From: an uncultured Oscillospiraceae bacterium
Lineage (GTDB): Bacteria > Bacillota > Clostridia > Oscillospirales > Oscillospiraceae
NCBI GenBank assembly: GCA_958426425.1
Contig: CATZYY010000034.1
Span: forward strand, 1-18,373
Reading direction: 5' to 3'
DNA length: 18,373 nucleotides
Shown here in pieces: positions 12,705 to 18,373 of this stretch (its first letter is position 1; each line of letters opens with the position of its first letter). Made by a program: the position numbers and the translations under genes. The notes under the pieces were generated by a model, which did no database searches, had not been told where the DNA came from, and saw only the letters and a list, made by a program, of their open reading frames with translations.

Positions 12705-13889
12705 TTACCGGGCCACGGCGGCCTTCAGGGCCTCCACCCGGTCGGTACGCTCCCAAGTCACCCCCAGGTCCTCCCGGCCCATATGGCCGTAGGCGGCCAG
12801 CTGGCGGTAGATGGGCTTGCGCAGGTCCAGATCCCGGATAATGGCGGTAGGGCGCAGATCAAAGACCTCCTGCACGGCGGATTCCAATTTGGAATCGTCC
12901 ACCTTGCCGGTGCCGAAGGTATCCACCATAACGCTGACGGGATGAGCCACACCGATGGCGTAGGCCAGCTGCACCTGGCACTTGGAGGCCAGGCCCGCCG
13001 CCACGATGTTCTTGGCCACATAGCGGGCGGCATAGGCTGCGGAGCGGTCTACCTTGGTGGGGTCCTTGCCGGAGAAGGCGCCGCCGCCGTGAGGAGCGCT
13101 GCCGCCGTAAGTATCCACGATGATCTTGCGGCCGGTGAGCCCGGAGTCACCCTGAGGGCCGCCGATCACAAAGCGGCCGGTGGGGTTGACGAAAATCTTG
13201 GTGTTCTCATCCATCAGCTCCGCGGGAATGGTGGTACGGATCACCATGTCCACCATATCCCGGCGGATCTGCTCCAGGGTCACCTCGGGGCTGTGCTGGG
13301 TGGAGAGCACCACGGTGTCCACCCGGACGGGCTTACCGTCCTCGTACTCCACGGTGACCTGGGTCTTTCCGTCGGGCCGCAGGTAGTTCACAAGGCCCAC
13401 CTTACGAACCTCCGTCAGGCGTTTTGCCATCCGGTGGGCCAGAGAGATGGGCAGGGGCATCAGCTCCGGCGTCTCGTCGCAGGCATAGCCGAACATCATG
13501 CCCTGGTCGCCGGCGCCGTTCTGAAGTTCCGCATCCTCGCCCTGCTTGTTCTCCAGGGACTTGTCCACGCCCATGGCAATGTCACCGGACTGCTCGTCGA
13601 TGTTGGTGATGATGCCGCAGGTGTCGCAGTCAAAGCCGTACTTGGCCCGGTCGTAACCGATGTCCCGGATCACCTCCCGGGCAATCTTGGGGATGTCCAC
13701 ATAGCAGGAGGTGGTGATCTCTCCCATAATATGTACCAGCCCGGTGGAAACAGTGGTCTCGCAGGCCACCCGGCCCATGGGGTCCTGCTCCAGGATGGCA
13801 TCCAGCACCGCGTCGGAGATCTGATCGCAGATCTTGTCAGGGTGGCCTTCGGTCACGGATTCAGAGGTAAAGAGATAGTGTCTTGCCAT
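12705..13889 (-). CDS. metK: S-adenosylmethionine synthetase
   Basis: A 394-residue MetK that makes S-adenosylmethionine from methionine and ATP in the cytoplasm. SESVTEGHPDKICDQISDA includes active-site His16. GAGDQGMMFGYA (125-136) is family signature 1, and GGGAFSGKDPTKVD (268-281) is signature 2 with the phosphate-binding lysine. The C-terminus (YGHMGREDLGVTWE) is normal. The ATG at 13889 has AAAGGAG 10 bases upstream and gives the standard MARHYLFTSESV start. It is transcribed alone from a promoter at 14093-14120 through a SAM-I riboswitch and terminator, so its own product represses it. Confidence 0.98.
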   Translation of the reverse strand: MARHYLFTSESVTEGHPDKICDQISDAVLDAILEQDPMGRVACETTVSTGLVHIMGEITTSCYVDIPKIAREVIRDIGYDRAKYGFDCDTCGIITNIDEQSGDIAMGVDKSLENKQGEDAELQNGAGDQGMMFGYACDETPELMPLPISLAHRMAKRLTEVRKVGLVNYLRPDGKTQVTVEYEDGKPVRVDTVVLSTQHSPEVTLEQIRRDMVDMVIRTTIPAELMDENTKIFVNPTGRFVIGGPQGDSGLTGRKIIVDTYGGSAPHGGGAFSGKDPTKVDRSAAYAARYVAKNIVAAGLASKCQVQLAYAIGVAHPVSVMVDTFGTGKVDDSKLESAVQEVFDLRPTAIIRDLDLRKPIYRQLAAYGHMGREDLGVTWERTDRVEALKAAVAR

Positions 13890-13931
13890 TGGATATTGGC
13901 TCCTTTCGTAATAGTCCCTCTCAAGAGCAGG

Positions 13932-13961
13932 AAAAAAGCGCGTTTCGACGACGAAACGCGC
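13932..13961 (-). terminator. SAM riboswitch-controlled terminator
   Basis: A 10-bp perfect stem (13952-13961 with 13938-13947) with a four-base loop, followed on the minus strand by six T. It sits 20 bases after the aptamer and 43 bases before the metK ATG. Confidence 0.92.
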
Positions 13962-13981
13962 AAAAGGTCACTTTTTCGCTC

Positions 13982-14072
13982 CTCATCTGTCGGTATCCGC
14001 CGGATTTGGCACCTTGAACCTGTCAGGTTGCCGTGGCTTCATCGGGCCGTTCCCTCCGCCACTCTTGATAAG
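13982..14072 (-). ncRNA. SAM-I riboswitch (S box)
   Basis: On the minus strand, the S-box landmarks appear in order: CTTATCAAGAG, TGGCGGAGGGA, CGATGAAGCC, CGGCAACC, GGTGCCAAATCC and closing GATGAG. CTTATC and GATGAG form P1 with one G-U pair. Binding of SAM favours the terminator at 13932-13961 and switches metK off. Confidence 0.96.
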
Positions 14073-14092
14073 GGATATGAAATTGTGTTACT

Positions 14093-14120
14093 ATCTTATC
14101 AGGTTTTGACGGATTGTCAA
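14093..14120 (-). promoter_or_regulatory. Promoter of metK
   Basis: TTGACA (14115-14120) and TAAGAT (14093-14098) on the minus strand with a 16-base spacer, about 20 bases before the SAM riboswitch. Confidence 0.8.
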
Positions 14121-14180
14121 GATGGCACCAGGCGGTTTTCCCTGGAAAAGCGCCGAATTTTCCCCGTTCAAAAAATATAC

Positions 14181-14209
14181 ATGACTTTTTCCGCCATTCC
14201 GGGTATAAT
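14181..14209 (+). promoter_or_regulatory. Promoter of the rhomboid-like gene
   Basis: A perfect TATAAT (14204-14209) with a weak -35 ATGACT (14181-14186) at 17 bases. It is divergent from the metK promoter. Confidence 0.65.
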
Positions 14210-14248
14210 GTTCCACATACTTTTCAATTCCGCTGGGAGGGTCCTTCT

Positions 14249-15130
14249 GTGAGAAAGCTCAACGCCGCCGTGGATCGGTTCGCGTACAATCATCCCCGCT
14301 TCGGCATCCCCAATCTGATGCGGGTCATCGTGGTGGGGAACGTGCTGGTGTACCTGCTGGCCATTTTTGCCGGGTACGCCCCCATCAGCTTCCTGGCCTT
14401 CAACTGGGAGGCCATTGCCCAGGGTGAAGTGTGGCGGCTGGTGACCTTTATCTTCATGCCGGGGTACTACTCCACCGGGGACGTGCTGTGGCTGGCGCTG
14501 TTTTTGTACTTCTATTACATGATCGGCACGGTGCTGGAGCGGGAGTGGGGCACGCCCAAGTTCAACCTCTACTACCTCTCCGGCGTGGTGCTGACGGTGA
14601 TCGTGGGCATCCTCACCGCCCTGATCAGCGGGCAGAACGTTCTGATCGGCGGCACGGGGTACGTGAATCTGTCCATGTTCTTCGCCTTTGCCATGCTGTA
14701 CCCGGAGACACAGTTCCTGGTATTCTTCATTATCCCGGTGAAGGTGAAGTGGCTGGCCTGGATTGACGCCGCTTTTTTCGCCCTGTCGGTGATCGGCAGT
14801 CTGGTGGCACTGGACTTTGCCGGAGCACTGCTGCCGGTGGTGGCGATTTTGAACTTCTTTGTATTTTTCTGGACCAACATCGCCGACGAGATCGCCTATC
14901 GCCGGGGCCGCAGCCGCTATCAGACCTCCCACCAGACCATCCACTTCAAATCCGCCGTCCGTCAGCAGCGGAAAAAGGAGACGGCCCGGGGCTACCGCCA
15001 CAAGTGCGAGGTCTGCGGCCGCACCGACGCGGACTTCCCGGACCTGCAGTTCCGGTACTGCTCCAAATGCGCCGGATACCACTGCTTTTGCGAAGACCAT
15101 ATCTTCAACCACACCCACTTTACCCAGTGA
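14249..15130 (+). CDS. Rhomboid-fold membrane protein, likely non-proteolytic, with C-terminal zinc-binding tail
   Basis: A 293-residue protein with about six membrane segments between residues 25 and 212. The rhomboid architecture is visible in GEVWRLVTFIF (59-69) and the IGTVLEREWGTPKFNLYYLSGV stretch (92-113). Where active rhomboids have the catalytic GxSG, this protein has GGTGYVN (134-140), so it is probably a pseudoprotease, like iRhoms or derlins. The cytosolic tail is basic and then carries Cys253/Cys256, Cys271/Cys274, His278, Cys279, Cys281, His284, His288 and His290, enough for one or two zinc sites. The GTG at 14249 is chosen because GGGAGG lies 8 bases upstream and a TATAAT promoter precedes it; a longer ATG start would begin before that promoter. 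The function is unknown. Confidence 0.85.
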   Translation: MRKLNAAVDRFAYNHPRFGIPNLMRVIVVGNVLVYLLAIFAGYAPISFLAFNWEAIAQGEVWRLVTFIFMPGYYSTGDVLWLALFLYFYYMIGTVLEREWGTPKFNLYYLSGVVLTVIVGILTALISGQNVLIGGTGYVNLSMFFAFAMLYPETQFLVFFIIPVKVKWLAWIDAAFFALSVIGSLVALDFAGALLPVVAILNFFVFFWTNIADEIAYRRGRSRYQTSHQTIHFKSAVRQQRKKETARGYRHKCEVCGRTDADFPDLQFRYCSKCAGYHCFCEDHIFNHTHFTQ

Positions 15131-15135
15131 TCCCC

Positions 15136-15171
15136 TCTCCCCGCCGGGCTGCCCCGGCGGGGAGATTTTTT
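15136..15171 (+). terminator. Terminator of the rhomboid-like gene
   Basis: A 13-bp perfect stem (15136-15148 with 15153-15165), loop CTGC, then six T. It starts 5 bases after the stop codon. Confidence 0.93.
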
Positions 15172-15219
15172 GTCTCTGCTTTTTCTGCCTTTTCCCTTCC
15201 CTCCCGGCCCCGGGTGCGG

Positions 15220-15225
15220 TATACT
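15220..15225 (+). promoter_or_regulatory. Candidate -10 for the large HD/nucleotidyltransferase gene
   Basis: TATACT lies 45 bases before the ATG and after the rhomboid terminator. The best -35 at 17 bases (TTCCCT) is poor, so only the -10 is offered. Confidence 0.4.
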
Positions 15226-15270
15226 GAAAAGGAAAACAAATCGCCCTCCGGGGCGGAACGGAGGTTGCCC

Positions 15271-18200
15271 ATGGAACTGCGGCAAAGCGGCCCCGCACTG
15301 TGGACTGAGATGGCGGAGGCCTTTGAGAAAACAGATTTCTTGCGCAAGCTGGGCATGTCCCGCTCCGACGTGGAGCGGGTCTTCGGCAGCGTGGACTGGC
15401 GGCAGCTTCTTTCCCCTCTGATCCCCATACGCAGCCGGATTACCTGCGCCGGAGCATTGGAAGCCTTCCGTCCCCTGCTGATGTCTCTGGCCCCGGAGCC
15501 CCGGGAGGGATGGCTGCGCTACGCCTACCAGGTGGCGCTGTCATTGCTGTACCCGGCCGCGGACCATGGCCACACCTCCGCCCAGTGGGACGGTGCCCTG
15601 TGCTATCTTCAGTTTTTGCAGGTGCTGCTGGATGCCGAGGGGCGGGCCCTGCCCTTTGATCCTTGGGTGGATTTTGCCTTCTGCTCTGAGGAGGAGCTGT
15701 TGGACAGCGGCGTGACGGAGGAGTACCGCCAATTCCTCTCCCGCTTCCGGGGCGAGTATATCTATGAGCTGCTGCGGCTGAGCGTGGAGGTAACCCCCTT
15801 TAAAACTCTGCATCACATTGCCGGTGTCCACCACGTGGCCATGACCGTGTCCCGTGCCTTCAAGGCCGGAGGGGGCCTCATTGACCTGGGGCTGATCTCC
15901 GGCGCCGCCCTGGGCCACGATATCGGCAAATTCGGCTGCAAACCCGGCGAGCGGGTCCCCTACCTCCACTACTATTACACGGACCAGTGGTTCACCCAGC
16001 GGGGTCTGTCTGCCCTGGGCCACATTGCCGCCAACCACTCCGTCTGGGATCTGGAAATCGAAAACCTGTCCTCAGAGTCCCTGGTCTTGGTGTACGCCGA
16101 CTTCCGGGTGAAGCAGACCTACGACGACCAGCACCATGAGAGCGCCTGCCTGTACTCCCTCCAGGATGCCTTCGATGTGATTCTCAGCAAGCTGGACAAC
16201 GTGGACGACGCCAAGCGCCGCCGCTACCAGTATGTCTACGCCAAGCTGCGGGACTTTGAGGAGTACATGATCTCCTTCGGCGTGGACACCACCCTGGCCA
16301 CCGCCGGCCACACACCGCCGCCCCGGCAGGACCCGGCATTGATGACGCCGGACCAGGTGGTGGCCGCGCTCCGGCGCACCGCCGTGGACCACAACATCCG
16401 CCTGATGCACCGGCTGGGCCGGGAGCAGCTGTTCGGCAACATTCTGGAGTCCGCCCGCAGCGAGAAGGAGCCCGCCCGCCTCCGGGCCTATGTGTCCATT
16501 TTTGAGGAGTATTTCACCTACTGGAGCGCCGGGCAGAAGGAACAGACCCTGGACTTCCTCTACGAGCTGCTGATGGTGCCTGACGGAGATATCCGCCGCC
16601 AGGCCGCCGCCCTGATCGGCCGGATTCTGGCTACCTTCCGCTCCGGCTACAAAAAGGAGCCCCCTGCCGACGCCGCCGCGGACCCCGAGGAGGAGCGGCC
16701 CTTCCAGCTGTGGGCGGAGTATCTGGACAAGCTGATCCTGCCGGACCACCGGCTGACCCCCCGGCAGATCAGTATGATCCGCTTCCAGGCCAAAACTGCC
16801 CTGGACGCCCTGCTGTTAAACTGCTCCGATGCCGACGCTCCCCGCTTTGCCGGAGAGCTGTTCCGCCACTACCAGGCCCCCGCTCACACCGATCCCGACG
16901 CCGCTTTTGCTCTGCTGGATGCGGTGCTGAACCTGCCGCTGGAGCGGACACGCCGGGAGGACCGGCAGCTGCTGGTGGACTTTGCCGCCTGGTGGCTGGA
17001 ACACGGAGATCTCTCCCAAAAGGCCGCGGCGCTGCGGCTGTTCCAGCATCTGCTGACAGCCATGGAGCCCGACAGCCCGGAACGTTCTGCCGTAGCCGGA
17101 GCCGTCGCGGCCGCCGACTGCCAGGGCAGCACGCCGCTGCTGTTCCTCCAGGCCCGCCTCTGCCAAAAGCTGGGGCTGACACCGCCACAGCCGGACCGGC
17201 CGGCCGGCCGGGTGGACGCGGTCAGCAGCGTCTTTCTGGACAATCTGAAAACCGCCACTCCCTGGGTGCTGAAGGCCGTCGGCGTAGAATACCTGCTGGA
17301 CCAGGTGCAGCCGGGCAATCACGCCAACGTGCTCCACATCGCCACCCACTACTCCAACCTGATGAAGGTCAGCGAAAACGTGGTGGTCCGCCGCAATGCC
17401 GGCGCCGCCCTGCTGTCCATCGCCCCGGTGCTGACGCCGGACCGGCGCAACGAGATCGCGGTGGAATTGAGCAAGGCCCTGGAGCCCGGACAGGCGGAAA
17501 TCTCCCAGTACATCCCCGCCTACCTGGGGCAATTTGCCCTGTGGCTGACCCCCCGGGAGCTGGATGAGGTGCTGGAGACCATGCAGCAGCTGCTCTCCTC
17601 CGCCAGCAGCGGCGTGGTGGCCGCCGCTCTTTCCACCGTGGGCTCCATGCTGGAGCATTACGCCGTCTACGCCCAGCGCTTCGGCGAGGAGGAAACGGTG
17701 CTGGAGGCTCGGCGCCGCCGGATGGCGGGCTTCCTGCTGAAGGGTCTTGCCTCTTATCGCCAGTCCGTGCGGCAGGAGGCCCTGCGGATTCTGGGCGAGG
17801 GTCTGTTTGCCTCGCAGGTGCTGTCCTATGAGGACAAGACCTCCCTGTTTACCCTGATGGCCAAGAAAATCCTGTTCCTGATCAACGAGCAGCCGGAGCA
17901 GGAGCTGACCTTCTTCTATACCGCCGCCGCCCTGAGTCACATCTACCGCTTCATCGTCACCCACCGCATTGAAAGCGGCCCCTTCCAGTTCCACGTGCCG
18001 GAAAAAGCCGCCTTCTTCCCCGGCACCTTTGACCCCTTCTCCCTGAGCCACAAGGGCATCGTCCAGGAGATCCGGAACCTGGGCTTCGAGGTCTTTCTGG
18101 CCATCGACGAGTTCTCCTGGTCCAAAAAGGCCCAGCCCTCACTGGTGCGGCGGCAGATCGTCAGCATGTCCGTGGCCGATGAGTTTGATGTGTACCTGTT

Positions 18201-18373
18201 CCCCCACGACATTCCGGTAAATCTGGCCACCCCCGCCGACCTGGACCGGCTTCACCGGATCGGCGGAGGCCGCAGGCCCTACCTGGCCGTGGGGTCTGAC
18301 GTCATCGCCAACGCTTCGTCCTATAAGGCGCCCCCCACCCCCGGCTCCGTCCACTCTCTGGACCATATCGTAT
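15271..18373 (+). CDS. Giant HD-hydrolase / helical-repeat / nucleotidyltransferase protein (3' end beyond window)
   Basis: An open frame of at least 1,034 codons without a stop, running off the right edge. The ATG at 15271 has GGAGG 6 bases upstream. Residues 1-180 match no family I recognise. An HD-type metal-binding domain follows: HHIAGVHH (181-188), GHDIGK (215-220, His216-Asp217), HIAANH (251-256) and YADFRVK (275-281, Asp277). About 340-900 is a long helical stretch with HEAT-like character (repeated pairs of amphipathic Leu/Ala-rich helices). At 915-929, FFPGTFDPFSLSHKG matches the NadD/cytidylyltransferase nucleotide-binding motif, with the second histidine (His927) kept and the first replaced by Ser. 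An SLVRRQIVSMSV segment further on fits the same fold. In many Firmicutes, HD phosphatase YqeK and NadD are neighbouring genes. Substrate and partners are unknown. Confidence 0.88.
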   Translation, partial: MELRQSGPALWTEMAEAFEKTDFLRKLGMSRSDVERVFGSVDWRQLLSPLIPIRSRITCAGALEAFRPLLMSLAPEPREGWLRYAYQVALSLLYPAADHGHTSAQWDGALCYLQFLQVLLDAEGRALPFDPWVDFAFCSEEELLDSGVTEEYRQFLSRFRGEYIYELLRLSVEVTPFKTLHHIAGVHHVAMTVSRAFKAGGGLIDLGLISGAALGHDIGKFGCKPGERVPYLHYYYTDQWFTQRGLSALGHIAANHSVWDLEIENLSSESLVLVYADFRVKQTYDDQHHESACLYSLQDAFDVILSKLDNVDDAKRRRYQYVYAKLRDFEEYMISFGVDTTLATAGHTPPPRQDPALMTPDQVVAALRRTAVDHNIRLMHRLGREQLFGNILESARSEKEPARLRAYVSIFEEYFTYWSAGQKEQTLDFLYELLMVPDGDIRRQAAALIGRILATFRSGYKKEPPADAAADPEEERPFQLWAEYLDKLILPDHRLTPRQISMIRFQAKTALDALLLNCSDADAPRFAGELFRHYQAPAHTDPDAAFALLDAVLNLPLERTRREDRQLLVDFAAWWLEHGDLSQKAAALRLFQHLLTAMEPDSPERSAVAGAVAAADCQGSTPLLFLQARLCQKLGLTPPQPDRPAGRVDAVSSVFLDNLKTATPWVLKAVGVEYLLDQVQPGNHANVLHIATHYSNLMKVSENVVVRRNAGAALLSIAPVLTPDRRNEIAVELSKALEPGQAEISQYIPAYLGQFALWLTPRELDEVLETMQQLLSSASSGVVAAALSTVGSMLEHYAVYAQRFGEEETVLEARRRRMAGFLLKGLASYRQSVRQEALRILGEGLFASQVLSYEDKTSLFTLMAKKILFLINEQPEQELTFFYTAAALSHIYRFIVTHRIESGPFQFHVPEKAAFFPGTFDPFSLSHKGIVQEIRNLGFEVFLAIDEFSWSKKAQPSLVRRQIVSMSVADEFDVYLFPHDIPVNLATPADLDRLHRIGGGRRPYLAVGSDVIANASSYKAPPTPGSVHSLDHIV

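Noticed and set aside
12540..14252. Long plus-strand open frame opposite metK
   Set aside because: It runs through the ABC gene end, the bidirectional terminator, metK and the SAM riboswitch antisense, with His/Gly-rich composition and no ribosome binding site.
16816..18051. Long minus-strand open frame opposite the HD/nucleotidyltransferase gene
   Set aside because: Gln/Gly/His-rich antisense shadow; the plus frame carries recognisable domain motifs and a good start.
1..18373. CRISPR array, insertion sequence or prophage structural genes
   Set aside because: No regularly spaced direct repeats, transposase, integrase or phage structural gene is seen. Only the small Fic pair and the half tRNA hint at mobility.

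Overview
The window looks like a chromosomal segment of a moderately GC-rich gut Firmicute, most likely an Oscillospiraceae-type clostridium. This is inferred from the GC-rich codon use, strong AGGAGG-type ribosome binding sites, T-box-free but riboswitch-rich leaders (one lysine and one SAM-I riboswitch), and a low-GC-Firmicute gene set with GC-rich composition. No species is claimed.

Left part (1-1,290) is accessory in character and clearly less GC-rich. On the minus strand, a sigma70-type promoter (1,260-1,288) precedes a broken 5' half of a tRNA-Thr, an intact tRNA-Thr(CGU), a 15-bp terminator hairpin, a VbhA-type antitoxin gene, a Fic AMPylase toxin gene and the start of a small gene cut by the window edge. 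The antitoxin's ribosome binding site lies inside the tRNA terminator hairpin. A 570-bp AT-rich, gene-free island (about 1,289-1,855) follows, with a cluster of DnaA-box-like 9-mers.

The block 1,856-8,093 is one tightly packed minus-strand operon: polA, a small P-loop kinase, an EamA transporter, rimI, a second GNAT acetyltransferase and tsaD. The first three junctions are ATGA overlaps, a promoter sits at 8,065-8,093 and an intrinsic terminator follows tsaD. It combines DNA repair/replication (Pol I), tRNA t6A modification (TsaD) and protein acetylation (RimI). The usual tsaD companions tsaE and tsaB are absent here.

From 8,120 to 9,541, a PsiE-like membrane protein (plus strand) and a PAP2 phosphatase (minus strand) converge on a hairpin-rich noncoding segment flanked by similar inverted hairpins.

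From 9,614 to 12,681, a promoter, lysine riboswitch and terminator control a complete amino-acid ABC importer (lipoprotein, permease, ATPase), very probably for lysine. Two tandem hairpins separate the binding-protein gene from the permease gene. The operon ends at a bidirectional terminator shared with the convergent metK, which is itself controlled by a SAM-I riboswitch.

From 14,181 to the right edge lie a rhomboid-fold membrane protein without the catalytic GxSG serine but with a C-terminal zinc-binding tail, and then a very large open frame (more than 1,034 codons, cut by the edge). The latter carries an HD phosphohydrolase domain, a long helical-repeat-like middle and a NadD/cytidylyltransferase-like domain. 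This HD-plus-nucleotidyltransferase protein is the most unusual gene in the window.
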